64,000 nucleotides of DNA from DATMER01 sp963741305 (lineage in GTDB: Bacteria > Acidobacteriota > Thermoanaerobaculia > Multivoradales > UBA5704), in NCBI GenBank assembly GCA_963741305.1, contig CAVUHL010000003.1, positions 992,001 to 1,056,000 on the forward strand, given 5' to 3'. The stretch's first letter is position 1. Every line of letters begins with the position of its first letter. Below the pieces are notes generated by a model. It had not been told where the DNA came from. It saw nothing but the letters and a program-made list of their open reading frames with translations, and did no database searches. Positions 31,963-40,294 of the stretch are shown here, piece after piece. A program made the translations under genes and the position numbers.

Positions 31963-33788
31963 TAACGGCGGCAGTAGAGAAGGACTCCAAGGACAATAAG
32001 GACGGCAAGGACTCCAAGGACGATGAAGAGCCGTCCCTGGAGTCCTTTCTCCGAGCGCTTCATTACCACCGGCGCCGGCTTGTTGGGCTGCAACACGGAG
32101 AGCGCCGTGGCCTTTCCTTCTGCTCCCTGAAAGGCCACGGCCAGCCCCGGCGCCATGCCATCACCCTCCCAGCGGAAGCGGGTCGGCGAGGTCGGGATCA
32201 ATCTGGCGGGCGGGAACGGCGGACCTTTCAGGACGGAGATGCGCAGGCCGTCTTCCTTCAGGTCCACCGCGAGCGCCATGCCCATCTCCTCGTGCGCGTA
32301 GGTGCCTGGGAACCGCTTGAGGCCGGCCCTGGCGACCTTCACCTCGGGCAGCTCGAAATCCGGCCTCCGCATGCGCGCGAGGCAGGAGGTGTCGAGCTTC
32401 TCGGCCGTACCGGCCTCGATGAACGCGGCGACCAGGCCATGGACGCAGTCGCCGCCCTTCATCCCCTCCAGGTAATGGGAGCCATCCGGGACGACGATGC
32501 GGCGCGCCCGCTTCAGGGTCCGGGCGACCCGCTCGCCGTTGGAAGACGGAGTGGCCGGATCGCGCTCGCCCGAGATCAGCAGGGCCGGCACTTCCGAGAC
32601 GACCGGAGCCTGCAGGTCAGGCCCGAGGTCGCGGACCGGCCACCCCTCGCAAGCGGCTTTCTGGCGGCGGACGCGGAAATCGCCCAGGAAGGTGCCGGCC
32701 ACGGCCGGCGCGATCTCCCCGTCGCGGATCAGAGCCACCTCCTCGGCGCAGCTGACGGACTGCAGGAAGCCCGCCGACATGCCGCTCATGTCGGCCCCGT
32801 GAGTGAAGGCCAGCCGGCCCAGGGGCTTCCAATTGCCCTGGGCCGCCTCGTGGATCACGAGCGGCAGCAGCGCGGCCTCGATCGGCGAATACAGCATGTA
32901 GCGCAGGGTCTGGGCCACTCCGGCTTGCGCCAGGCGCAGCTCGACCGGCCGGCGGGTCGGCGGATCGATCATCCTGACCCGGACAGGGTCCGCGGCCACA
33001 CGGCTCAGCACGGCGTCCAGCTCCTCGCGGAGCTTCGGGTAGGAGCGTCCGCAGACCGGGTCCCCTTCGCACTCGGCGATCAGGCCGTCGAGCGCCTTCT
33101 GGGAGGCGCGGGCCGTGCCCAGCAGGACCCCGGGTACCACGATGCCGTCCAGCGCCGCGGTCCGAACGCTCGCCGGATGGCGCCGTAGGTAGGTCAGCGC
33201 GGCGTGCGTGCCCCACGAGTTGCCGATCAGGTTGAGCGGGCCGTAGCCGAGAGCGGTGCGCACCTCCTCGACATCGTCCACCACGGCGTCCGTGGTGTAC
33301 CAGGAGAGGTCCACCTCCTGCTTCAAGCGGTCCCGGCAGGCGTGGATCTTGTCGGTGGGCAGGAAGTCGTCGAGGAACCCCTGGCCACTCATGTCCCCTT
33401 TGAGCTCCGTGCAGAAGAGCCCGCCGGACATGCCGGTTCCCCGCAGGTCCACCAACAGCAGGTCGCGCTTCCCGCCCGCCAAGCCGAGCTGCTGGGCCTT
33501 GAAGAGCCCGAACGGGATCGAGGCCTCCCCTGGGCCGCCCGCGAAAAAAGTGATCGGATCGGGGAGGCGTCCTGGGCTCGTGGCGGGGACCACCACGATT
33601 TTGAGCGGGATCTTCCGGCCGGTCCGGGCAGCCCGGTTTTCGAAAACCTCATAGGTACCGCAGCGCGCCTCCGGAGGCATTCCCTCCTCCTTGCATGGGA
33701 CGAGCTCCACCGCAAATCCGGGCGTGACACCGGACGAGATCACCAGGAGGCTACCCAGGACGGCGAGGACGGCAAACGGATTCTTCAT
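31875..33788 (-). CDS. Secreted TAP-like/proline-iminopeptidase-type alpha/beta-hydrolase
   Basis: 637-aa exported serine hydrolase of the TAP-like (SlpD/tripeptidyl aminopeptidase) group. Signal peptide at 1-26, then TFFAGGPGEASIPFG, LLLVDLRGTGMSGG, nucleophile GNSWGTH (Ser191), a cysteine-rich lid, and ALLISGERDPATPSSNGE with GSHYLEG supplying the acid and His. After the catalytic domain comes a separate beta domain (AMGMALAVDLKEDG-like region) and a C-terminal hydrophobic helix encoded over the CAAGGAC minisatellite (IVLGVLAVLIVLGVLLYC). The tail past the helix is antisense to the VWA gene (88 bp). Expected to release N-terminal peptides or hydrolyse small amides/esters outside the cytoplasm. 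Confidence 0.85.
   Translation of the reverse strand: MKNPFAVLAVLGSLLVISSGVTPGFAVELVPCKEEGMPPEARCGTYEVFENRAARTGRKIPLKIVVVPATSPGRLPDPITFFAGGPGEASIPFGLFKAQQLGLAGGKRDLLLVDLRGTGMSGGLFCTELKGDMSGQGFLDDFLPTDKIHACRDRLKQEVDLSWYTTDAVVDDVEEVRTALGYGPLNLIGNSWGTHAALTYLRRHPASVRTAALDGIVVPGVLLGTARASQKALDGLIAECEGDPVCGRSYPKLREELDAVLSRVAADPVRVRMIDPPTRRPVELRLAQAGVAQTLRYMLYSPIEAALLPLVIHEAAQGNWKPLGRLAFTHGADMSGMSAGFLQSVSCAEEVALIRDGEIAPAVAGTFLGDFRVRRQKAACEGWPVRDLGPDLQAPVVSEVPALLISGERDPATPSSNGERVARTLKRARRIVVPDGSHYLEGMKGGDCVHGLVAAFIEAGTAEKLDTSCLARMRRPDFELPEVKVARAGLKRFPGTYAHEEMGMALAVDLKEDGLRISVLKGPPFPPARLIPTSPTRFRWEGDGMAPGLAVAFQGAEGKATALSVLQPNKPAPVVMKRSEKGLQGRLFIVLGVLAVLIVLGVLLYCRRYYLGTAATRKGREVTASARGWLPSRSSKR
31979..32022. 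repeat. CAAGGAC minisatellite under the hydrolase C-terminus
   Basis: Five or so imperfect 9-bp units of the form AAGGACNNC. Read on the minus strand they encode the Val/Leu-rich segment VLGVLAVLIVLGVLL at the end of the TAP-like hydrolase. A related tract at 46473-46566 encodes part of another protein's signal sequence. Confidence 0.75.
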
Positions 33789-33861
33789 GACGCACTCCTT
33801 CTGAAAGAGAGTCGTCTCACTCTCGTCGATCGAACGCGGAATGGGGGGTGGCTTCGCTTGC

Positions 33862-34215
33862 CTAGCCCGGGACGGGCTCCGGCACGGACATATGCGTCTG
33901 CCAGCGGGCGGCGCTCTTGCTGAGCTCCTGGATCTCCTTCCAGTAGCTCTCGATCGTCCCGCGGCCTTCGCCGGTCAGGCGGACGAGGGTCTGAGTCTTC
34001 TTGTTCACGAAGCGCTTCTCGGTCTCGACCAGCCCCGCCTCTTCGAGCTTGGAGAGATGGGAGGAGAGGTTCCCCTTGGTGAGGCCGGTGATCCGCTGCA
34101 GGAACAGGAAGTCGGCCCGCTCGCAGGCCGAGAGCGCCGTCAGGATGGACAGGCGGGCAGGGTCATGGACCCGCCGGTCCAGGTTCGCGAGCTGCTCGAA
34201 CGGGGTGACGCTCAT
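33862..34215 (-). CDS. Winged-helix transcriptional regulator (HTH_27 type)
   Basis: 117-aa regulator of the small winged-helix family related to MarR/ArsR proteins: DPARLSILTALSACERADFLFLQRITGLTKGNLSSHLSKLEEAGLVETEKRF, then the wing NKKTQTLVRLTGEGRGTIESYW. Such proteins are typically encoded beside the membrane protein they control. The ATG at 34215 lies 1 bp after the stop of the upstream membrane-protein gene, so both are on one transcript. Two matching 19-bp inverted repeats flank the shared promoter (34962-35029) and are good candidates for its own operators, implying autoregulation. Confidence 0.88.
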   Translation of the reverse strand: MSVTPFEQLANLDRRVHDPARLSILTALSACERADFLFLQRITGLTKGNLSSHLSKLEEAGLVETEKRFVNKKTQTLVRLTGEGRGTIESYWKEIQELSKSAARWQTHMSVPEPVPG

Positions 34216-34216
34216 C

Positions 34217-34942
34217 TCAGTCCACCTCTCCGCCTCGGAGCCCGCGTCCGAGCACCCGGACGAGCTGCCAGTGATCGAGGAGCCCCGCCAGGACCAGCGC
34301 GGAGCCGCAGACGAGCAGGGCGACTCCGAGATGGATGGCCGCCGGCGCAAACCAGGGAGCGAGGGAGGAAAGCCCGGACAGCAGGAGCCCGATCCCCACG
34401 TTGTAGCCCTGGGACTGGCGCTGCTCCCTCATCCACCAGGTGCCGAGGAAGAAGAGGCCGCAGAGGCCATAGAGCATCTGGATGAGCATGGCTCGGGTCA
34501 TGGCCGGATCGCCGCTCCAGTGGACCACCTCGGAACCTATCGTGACCCAGGGCGGCCAGAGGAGGAGCTGGAAGACGATGAACACGGCGAAAGCCAGCCC
34601 GCCGATGATCAGGAACCGGGGCACGGCAGGGATCGCCGGCTGAAGCCGGTGCACCGGACCGTCCGCCGTGAGCAGGGAAGAGAGCTCCGCGACCGCCTCG
34701 GTCTCCAGCGGCTCGGCCTCGCCGAAGTTGCTGCGGTAGTACCGCCCCGCGCGGAAGAGAAGGAAGCACGCTCCCACGAGCAATACCGCCGGCAATACGG
34801 CCGAGAGGGGCCAGCTTGCACGGAAAATCAGGCCTGCGCCGCTCAGAGCCAGGAGCCCCACGGGCACCAGGCGCCGAAAGCCTTGAAGCTCGCTGAAGCG
34901 CCTCGTCACGAAACGGACCTGGTCGAGGTCTTGGATCTCCAT
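34217..34942 (-). CDS. Multi-pass membrane protein co-transcribed with the regulator
   Basis: 241-aa membrane protein with about six hydrophobic helices (LVPVGLLALSGAGLIF, AVLPAVLLVGACFLLF, FLIIGGLAFAVFIVFQLLLW, LIQMLYGLCGLFFLGTWW, VGIGLLLSGLSSLA, LGVALLVCGSALVLAGLL) and a soluble loop around residues 75-110. No specific family is recognised, but membrane protein plus winged-helix regulator is a common two-gene arrangement. The ATG at 34942 is preceded by AAAGGAGG with 5-nt spacing, which excludes the longer in-frame start at 34981. Confidence 0.75.
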   Translation of the reverse strand: MEIQDLDQVRFVTRRFSELQGFRRLVPVGLLALSGAGLIFRASWPLSAVLPAVLLVGACFLLFRAGRYYRSNFGEAEPLETEAVAELSSLLTADGPVHRLQPAIPAVPRFLIIGGLAFAVFIVFQLLLWPPWVTIGSEVVHWSGDPAMTRAMLIQMLYGLCGLFFLGTWWMREQRQSQGYNVGIGLLLSGLSSLAPWFAPAAIHLGVALLVCGSALVLAGLLDHWQLVRVLGRGLRGGEVD

Positions 34943-34961
34943 CACTGCCTCCTTTGCCAAC

Positions 34962-35029
34962 TGGTCTGCGCCACAAACCAAGTATGGGCCCGAGGCAGCG
35001 CGTTGTCAACCGGTTTGTTCGGCAAACCA
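34962..35029 (-). promoter_or_regulatory. Sigma70-like promoter flanked by twin 19-bp operators
   Basis: On the minus strand, TTGACA (35009-35004) and CATACT (34986-34981) are separated by exactly 17 bp, ahead of the membrane-protein/regulator operon. Two similar 19-bp inverted repeats bracket them: cggtttgttcggcaaacca (35011-35029) upstream of the -35 box and tggtctgcgccacaaacca (34962-34980) just after the -10 box. Both have the form TGGTTTG-N5-CARACCR, with centres about 49 bp apart. They are likely binding sites of the winged-helix protein encoded at the end of this operon. Confidence 0.75.
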
Positions 35030-35041
35030 GCTCAGAGCGGT

Positions 35042-35953
35042 TTACGCACGCTCCAGAGAGCCGCGGTCCCAATCTGCCAGATTGGCCGCGGCCTCGTACG
35101 TCGACTGCAGGAACTCGAGAAGCATGCTCTCCGGAGACTCCGATTCACGGACTGCGTCGTACGGCAGGACGAACTCGCCGAAGTCGGTATTGTAGAAGGC
35201 GGCGCTCGGCTTGACGGCCGCATCTGAGAAACCGGCCGGTGCCGGATAGGCATAGGAATAGAACACAGGATAGGGAAGCGCGCCTCCACCCGGCCAGAAC
35301 CCGCAACTGCTGACCTCGTGGGAGTAGGCCTCCCGCGTCACCCAGTCGGGCAGGTTGGGGATGCCGCCCGGATGCTCCGGGGCTCGCCGTCCGGAAAACC
35401 GCGTGACGGCGAGGTCAGCCGCGCCCCAGAAGAGGTGTACCGGGCTGCACTTGCCGATAAACCGGGCGCGAAACTCTTTGAACACCCGGTCAGTCTGAAC
35501 GAGGATCCGCCAGAACCGGTGGGCGTACTCCCGATCGTACGATTGATGAACCTCGTCCTGATCGAAGCGGATGGGGTCTTCGATCTCATTGGGCAGCCGG
35601 TAGATGTTCACGTGCAGCCCGAGCTTTTCCAACTCGTCCATGAGACGCCTGTAGAACGTTGCCACGGACTGCGGTTCGAGGGGGAAGCCACCCGTGCCGC
35701 CATCGCTCGACTGCACCACGAGCTGATGCGAGATGAAGTCGAAATCGATTTGAAACGTCCGGGTGCCATGGGGGATCGGCGAGGTCGTGAGCCCGTGGGC
35801 TGTCACATACAGCGCGACATGCCAGGAATGATTCACCCAGGGACTTTGGGTCAGGCGGATCTTCCCGACGATCTGGGTCCACATGTGCAGGGTCGCGAAG
35901 GTATCCGCCCAAGCCTCCAGGGGCAGGCTCGGCCATGTTTCTTTAGGTTCCAT
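35042..35953 (-). CDS. DUF5996 family protein
   Basis: 303-aa protein that fits DUF5996: WPSLPLEAWADTFATLHMWTQIVGKIRLTQSPWVNHSWHVALYVTAHGLTTSPIPHG is the diagnostic opening, followed by FQIDFDFISHQLVV, FRARFIGKCSPVHLFWGAADLAVTRFSGR and, near the end, HEVSSCGFWPGGG and FGEFVLPYDAVR. No biochemical role is established for the family; the many conserved His, Trp and Asp residues suggest an enzyme. The ATG at 35953 is the first family-matching start; an in-frame extension of 24 codons has no homology. Transcribed alone. Confidence 0.82.
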   Translation of the reverse strand: MEPKETWPSLPLEAWADTFATLHMWTQIVGKIRLTQSPWVNHSWHVALYVTAHGLTTSPIPHGTRTFQIDFDFISHQLVVQSSDGGTGGFPLEPQSVATFYRRLMDELEKLGLHVNIYRLPNEIEDPIRFDQDEVHQSYDREYAHRFWRILVQTDRVFKEFRARFIGKCSPVHLFWGAADLAVTRFSGRRAPEHPGGIPNLPDWVTREAYSHEVSSCGFWPGGGALPYPVFYSYAYPAPAGFSDAAVKPSAAFYNTDFGEFVLPYDAVRESESPESMLLEFLQSTYEAAANLADWDRGSLERA

Positions 35954-36083
35954 GCGGCCTACAGTATGTCCAAAGAGTGAGGGGAGACAAGAGAAATGGG
36001 CAGAGGATTTCGCGGCCTGCGGCATCTAGTAGGGCAACAGGCTCTCCGATGAGCGGAGAAGCCGCCAGTTACCTGGAGGCGCC

Positions 36084-36752
36084 ATGACCCAAGCTCGATC
36101 CGCAGCCGCCGTAGCTCTCCTGACCCTCGCCATTGCCTTCCCGCTCGCGGCCGACGACCTCGAAGAGGCGAAGATCTACCTCGAGCAGAACGTAACCGAC
36201 GCCGACGCCGAGATCGTGATCCTCGCCGTGGGCGGTGACGAAGGTTTGAAAACGCTGGAAGTGATCGGTCCCAACGGACGCCACTTCGCCACGCTCTGGG
36301 CGGGGCACAAGCGGAGCCTGGGCTTTCGCGAGGTGCTGCTCGAAACCCCCGAGCCATCGCTCGCCAGCGTTATAAAGGCCTACCCGCAGGGCGTCTATCG
36401 CTTCATTGCCAAGACGTTTTCCGGCGAAGAGCTCACCGGCGAGGCCGAGTTGGAGCATGCCATGCCGGCAGCGGCAACGATCCTGGTCCCCGCCAACGAT
36501 GCCGAGGATGTCGCGACCGATCATCTCGTCGTGAGCTGGGAGCCGGTCGCCGGAGTCGCGTCGTATCTGCTCGAGATCGAGCAGGACGACCTCGGCCAGT
36601 CCCTCAACCTGACGCTTCCCGCTGATGCCACGTCCTTTGCCGTCCCAGACGGTTGGCTCCAGCCCGGCGTCGAGTACGAGCTGGGCTTGGCGACGGTGAG
36701 TGAGAGCGGAAACGTGAGCTTCCAGGAGATCGCCTTCACCACAGCGCCGTGA
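36084..36752 (+). CDS. Secreted protein with C-terminal fibronectin-III-like domain
   Basis: 222-aa exported protein. Signal peptide to about residue 23 (AVALLTLAIAFPLAADD). The N-terminal domain of the mature chain is unassigned (KIYLEQNVTDADAEIVILAVGGDEGLKTLEVIGPNGR). Residues about 130-222 look like a fibronectin type III-type sandwich (DHLVVSWEPVAGVASYLLEIEQDD, GVEYELGLATVSESGN). Probably a periplasmic or surface protein. It is bounded on the right by a cruciform repeat. No neighbour suggests a pathway. Confidence 0.7.
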   Translation: MTQARSAAAVALLTLAIAFPLAADDLEEAKIYLEQNVTDADAEIVILAVGGDEGLKTLEVIGPNGRHFATLWAGHKRSLGFREVLLETPEPSLASVIKAYPQGVYRFIAKTFSGEELTGEAELEHAMPAAATILVPANDAEDVATDHLVVSWEPVAGVASYLLEIEQDDLGQSLNLTLPADATSFAVPDGWLQPGVEYELGLATVSESGNVSFQEIAFTTAP

Positions 36753-36780
36753 ACTAGTACCGTGTCACGCCGGAAAAGAT

Positions 36781-36850
36781 GGGCCGCCCCTCTGTGGGCA
36801 CCTCTTGTGGGTGCCCTTCCGGAGGGCGGCCACAAGGGCCGCCCCTACAT
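36781..36850. repeat. Cruciform REP-like intergenic element
   Basis: Nested inverted repeats: outer stem GGCCGCCC (36782-36789) with GGGCGGCC (36824-36831), inner stem GGGCACC (36796-36802) with GGTGCCC (36810-36816), then a second GGGCCGCCCCTACA. It lies between convergent genes, where it could act as a bidirectional terminator. Confidence 0.7.
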
Positions 36851-36885
36851 GAAATCCTATCCGTCACTCGGACTGTGACGAGGTA

Positions 36886-37338
36886 TTAGGCCAGCGCAAG
36901 CAAATAGAAGCTGCCCGTGAGGATGATGAAGACGGCGAGGGCGGCAGCTCTGCGGCTTGGGCTTGGTTCACCTGTCAGCAGGAGTATCAATGCGCCCGCG
37001 ACTCCCCATGATCCCAGGTTGCTGAGAATCGCATCCACGAATGGCTGTGCCCAGAGATGCAGGAGAGTTTGAATGCCGGTTCCTGCTACTGCGATCACGA
37101 CAACGGCATCTGCCCAGTTGGATTTCAACTGGTGGAGGGCACGGGCAAGCAGCAAGGCTACCCCAATCGGAACCCACGGAAAGCCCGGCCCGGGCGTCAA
37201 GAGAGCCAACAAGGCGAGGAGAAGAGCATTGACGACGAGAAGGATTGAGGCCAGGCGGTAGCCCTTGACGGCATCGGGCGACATCTGCCGCCCGCGCTCG
37301 GCGACCATCTCCTCTTCAGTTTTGAACGCCTCGAACAC
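36886..37338 (-). CDS. Small integral membrane protein, 150 aa
   Basis: Unassigned membrane protein. A short polar N-terminus (MFEAFKTEEEMVAERGRQMSPDAVKGYRLA) is followed by four hydrophobic helices (LLVVNALLLALLALL, WVPIGVALLLARAL, VVVIAVAGTGIQTLLHL, GVAGALILLLTG plus the final AALAVFIILTGSFYLLALA). No transporter or enzyme motif is seen. It starts with GTG at 37338, 48 bp after the upstream gene with the eCIS-like leader, on the same strand; co-transcription is possible. Confidence 0.65.
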   Translation of the reverse strand: MFEAFKTEEEMVAERGRQMSPDAVKGYRLASILLVVNALLLALLALLTPGPGFPWVPIGVALLLARALHQLKSNWADAVVVIAVAGTGIQTLLHLWAQPFVDAILSNLGSWGVAGALILLLTGEPSPSRRAAALAVFIILTGSFYLLALA

Positions 37339-37386
37339 GGCTTCCTACGTTATGTCCAATCAGGAGGGGGTGCAACTCCGGCCTCA

Positions 37387-38766
37387 TCAATGGTTGCTCA
37401 GATCGATGTACGGCAGCGTCCTCCCCTTGCCGACAAGGTACTGCGCCGCGAGCGAAACAGGCATGATGTTGAAATGGAGATGCAGGATGTACGGCTCAGG
37501 CCCGTGATGGATGCTGCCCGGATTGTCTTTCGTGCTGCCCATGCCGGAAAAGCCGATCCGCCGCTTGCCGAGGCTCTCGTTCACCGTCTTGGCGACCTCG
37601 AAGTCGTTGTAGAGAGCGATCCAGGCGATGCCGGTCGCCGTCGCGGCGCGGTCCACGGCCATGAAGAACTTGATCAGCGGTTCGCGCTCGTAGAACCCCT
37701 CGGCGTTGACCTTGATGGCGCCCAGATGTACGTCGAACGAGTACTTGCCGACCCCTTCGATATCGCCGAGGTAGGGACTGTGCTTCTCATGGTCTCCATA
37801 GTTGCTCGCCTGTGCCTTGAGGCCCGACTCCTTCTGCACCGCCTTCATGAACGTGACCACGGATGGCGCCACTGGCGTGGAGTCTTGCGCCACCGTGTCC
37901 GGATGCGCTGCCGCCGTGACCGTGCCCTCGAGATCTTCGGGAAGCCCGTAAATGGAGACCCGTGTCGTCGAATCGTTGGCCGTGAGGAACCGAGCCTGGT
38001 GGCTCGCCAGCGTGACGAACCCATCGGCGGTGTTATCGACGATCTGCCGCCACCTGTCGCTGTAGGTACGCCGCAGGGCCTCGACCTTCGCGCGGAGCTC
38101 GATGATCCGGCCCATTTCTCTGAACACCTCTTGTGTGTTCTGGGGAGGCCTGCTGCTCGTCGGGCGGGCAATGGAGAAGGACTTCACGAGCTGCTCTTCC
38201 TGGGCACGGAGCTGTCTGCGCAGCTTGTCGTGCTTGCCACCGCCCCGGCGGTACAGGATGTAGTTGACGGAGTCGAAGAAACGCTGTTCCCAGAAGGCCA
38301 TCTGGTTGGCGACAGTGCGGTGGGCAGTCTCTCCAGGCTTCAAGGCGGCCTTCTCCCGTTCCTCCGTTTCCACGGCGATGGCCTTGAGCCGGTCCTGGAT
38401 GCGCGGCAGAGGCCACAGGTCCTCGTCCGGATGGACCTTTGGGATCGCGTGCCCTTGTTGGATCAGGTCGCCCGGGAGGGTTGGCTCCGGAGCGCTCGGC
38501 TGTGGCGGGTTGTTGTTGGCCTCGCGCAGAGCCTCTTCCACGGGATCGGCCGGCTTGTTCGCCGGCTCGCCGGGGTTGAGGCCGTGCCGAAGCTCTGCGC
38601 CGGGATTCTGCAACATCCGCCCCAGCGCTCGGTTCCCGATCGTCCCCTGAAAATCGAGGATCGATCGCGCTTCACGGCTTTGTCCGAGGTGTGCCCGGTC
38701 GCGTCCCGTGGATTGAGCAGGCGTAGTCTGCTGAGCTGCCTCCAGCTTCTGTGCGAAAGTGCGCAT
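37387..38766 (-). CDS. Protein with eCIS-cargo-like N-terminal leader and possible peptidase domain
   Basis: 459-aa protein. The first 60 residues (MRTFAQKLEAAQQTT, then LGQSREARSILDFQGTIGNRALGRML) closely resemble the leader found before DUF4157 domains in cargo of extracellular contractile injection systems. No DUF4157 HExxH motif follows. The middle (about 130-240) is helical. The C-terminus has SFDVHLGAIKV and PYILHLHFNI, a D/H then HxH arrangement reminiscent of LAS-type (M15/M74) zinc peptidases, but this is only a suggestion. The start is ATG with AGGAAGGA upstream. No eCIS structural gene lies in the window. It could be an injected effector or an unrelated envelope protein. Confidence 0.55.
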   Translation of the reverse strand: MRTFAQKLEAAQQTTPAQSTGRDRAHLGQSREARSILDFQGTIGNRALGRMLQNPGAELRHGLNPGEPANKPADPVEEALREANNNPPQPSAPEPTLPGDLIQQGHAIPKVHPDEDLWPLPRIQDRLKAIAVETEEREKAALKPGETAHRTVANQMAFWEQRFFDSVNYILYRRGGGKHDKLRRQLRAQEEQLVKSFSIARPTSSRPPQNTQEVFREMGRIIELRAKVEALRRTYSDRWRQIVDNTADGFVTLASHQARFLTANDSTTRVSIYGLPEDLEGTVTAAAHPDTVAQDSTPVAPSVVTFMKAVQKESGLKAQASNYGDHEKHSPYLGDIEGVGKYSFDVHLGAIKVNAEGFYEREPLIKFFMAVDRAATATGIAWIALYNDFEVAKTVNESLGKRRIGFSGMGSTKDNPGSIHHGPEPYILHLHFNIMPVSLAAQYLVGKGRTLPYIDLSNH

Positions 38767-38823
38767 GGCCGATCCTTCCTAGAGAGATACGCAAAGAGCG
38801 CTCCCACACCGCCAAGGAAGCTC

Positions 38824-39264
38824 TTACAAAATGGATTTTGTGAGCAGATACCGCGAGTGCTCGACGAAGCCGTGTTTTTCATAGAGCCGGCGGGCCTTGT
38901 CCTTCCCGCGTTCGACCTCCAAGTGGAGGGCACGAACTCCCGCGTTGCGGCAGACCGCCTCCGCGACGGCCAGGGCCTTGGTGCCCAAGCCCTGGCCCTG
39001 ATGTGAAGACGTCACCACGAGCTCGTCGACGAACGCATCACGGCCCCCGAACTCGAAGCTGAAGCCGAACGTGACGGCGATGTACGCAACGACCTGATTA
39101 TCCTCAGTGGCGACCCAGATCTCACCGAGCTCCGAATTGCCGAGGAACACTTCCAGGGCAGAGCGTGCTGCCGTTTCATGGAAGGGATAACCCTCCGCGA
39201 GATAGAACTCGCGCATGAGGCCGAGAATGCCGTCGATGTGCTTGGCGGTGGCTGTCTGAAACAC
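38824..39264 (-). CDS. GNAT-family N-acetyltransferase
   Basis: 146-aa acetyltransferase: TATAKHIDGILGLMREFYLAEG at the N-terminus, AYIAVTFGFSFEFGGRDAFVDELVV as the central strands, then the acetyl-CoA signature HQGQGLGTKALAVAEAVCRNAG and LHLEVERGKDKARRLYEKHGF. Substrate unknown. The GTG at 39264 is chosen because GNAT homology starts there and an AGGAG site lies upstream; 34 additional in-frame codons carry no homology. Confidence 0.85.
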   Translation of the reverse strand: MFQTATAKHIDGILGLMREFYLAEGYPFHETAARSALEVFLGNSELGEIWVATEDNQVVAYIAVTFGFSFEFGGRDAFVDELVVTSSHQGQGLGTKALAVAEAVCRNAGVRALHLEVERGKDKARRLYEKHGFVEHSRYLLTKSIL

Positions 39265-39286
39265 GTGTGATGACTCTCCTGCGCTT

Positions 39287-39670
39287 CTACCAATGGAACC
39301 AGTGGACGTACCCACATGCAGCACAAAGAAGGTAGGTTCCACTGGCATTTGCCAAGCCAGCTCCAAAGACAGCAGCTGTCAAGGCGGTAGCCACATCTAC
39401 CTCTTTCTCTTGGCGAAAGAAATGATCGTGCCTGCAAACAACGCACTGCAGTGGACGCCCGAGTATCTCGATCGGCTGAGGGCCTTGCGATCTTTGCAAC
39501 TCTGCCGCTGCTGCAGCGGCCTTTGTCCTTGTTTCCTGCACGCGAGACAGTTGTGCCTGGATACCATCGGGGAACCGCTCGCCACAGTCGGCACACCAGG
39601 GATACGGATGGTTAGAGAGGATCGGGCTCTTGCAGTCCGGGTTGGGACAGGTTGCAACTTGCTCAGCCAA
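39287..39670 (-). CDS. Double zinc-ribbon protein
   Basis: 127-aa protein with two Cys4 ribbons: CPNPDC...CADC at the N-terminus (about residues 8-29) and CVVC...CAAC (about 76-120). They are joined by an Ala-rich helix, and a short hydrophobic stretch (ALTAAVFGAGLANASG) precedes the last CxxC. Likely a metal-stabilised nucleic-acid or protein-binding module; no enzyme motif. It begins with TTG at 39670, supported by GAGGAGA about 8 nt upstream, and overlaps the end of the GyrI-like gene by 8 bp, so they are coupled. From here to about 42.0 kb the GC content is visibly lower. Confidence 0.7.
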   Translation of the reverse strand: MAEQVATCPNPDCKSPILSNHPYPWCADCGERFPDGIQAQLSRVQETRTKAAAAAAELQRSQGPQPIEILGRPLQCVVCRHDHFFRQEKEVDVATALTAAVFGAGLANASGTYLLCAACGYVHWFHW

Positions 39671-40139
39671 GTTTATTCTCCTCTCGCACGTCAGTCTTCA
39701 ATGGTACGACACCTACCCAGACCTCGATCCCGCCGACGCCATACACCTCAAAGTCCGGGGTGTGCGCCGACTCGTAGCCGCTACTCAAGAGCCACTCGAG
39801 GATCTTTAGCCATGTAGAACGAAGCGTCGAGGCAGGTCCGTTGTGAGTGAAGACGGCATAACGCTGAGCAGGCACGCGCATTCGTCCTGTTCCCTCCGGC
39901 AAACCGGCGAACGACTCCACCTCCACGCCACACATGTACTCGAAACCTGTGGCATCGTGGCCGCACATAACGCCATACAAGCTCGAGCCGATTCGACCAG
40001 GAAGCTCGCCAAGCGACTTGAACTGCTGCCACTGTCGGGCAAGGTCCAAATGAGTGGCTGCAAACTCGTGGCGCTGCCGGAGGCCGCCGAGAAGCATTGG
40101 CCGTCCAGTCTCAAACCGATCTGGGTTGAAGCTACTCAT
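39663..40139 (-). CDS. GyrI-like/AraC effector-binding domain protein
   Basis: 158-aa stand-alone GyrI-like small-molecule-binding protein. It shows the characteristic beta-hairpin and helix pattern: LLGGLRQRHEFAATHLDLARQWQQF near the start, SSLYGVMCGHDATGFEYMCGVEVESF in the middle (strand plus conserved Glu), and MRVPAQRYAVFTHNGPASTLRSTWLKILEWLLSSGYE. It ends with the typical FEVYGVGGIEVWVGV. Without a DNA-binding domain, it could bind ligands or act as a toxin/drug-sequestering protein. It overlaps the zinc-ribbon gene. Confidence 0.8.
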   Translation of the reverse strand: MSSFNPDRFETGRPMLLGGLRQRHEFAATHLDLARQWQQFKSLGELPGRIGSSLYGVMCGHDATGFEYMCGVEVESFAGLPEGTGRMRVPAQRYAVFTHNGPASTLRSTWLKILEWLLSSGYESAHTPDFEVYGVGGIEVWVGVVPLKTDVREENKLG

Positions 40140-40294
40140 GGGCAGGCGTCCCTTGGTGAAAGACCAGCAACCACGGGCCTGCCCGATGCACCCAGCCGGA
40201 GCTTCACAGCGTCACCTTGCTCGGCTATCGGATGTGGACCACATGCTCGCTCAATGAAGCTAGGCCGTGATAGCCGTGGGCATGGTTGCACCGA
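40140..40294. other. 155-bp gap, no gene seen
   Basis: Nothing coding was recognised between the HEPN-like gene's 3' end and the GyrI-like gene's start. It must contain the promoter of the GyrI-like/zinc-ribbon pair, but no clear -35/-10 pair stands out. Confidence 0.4.
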
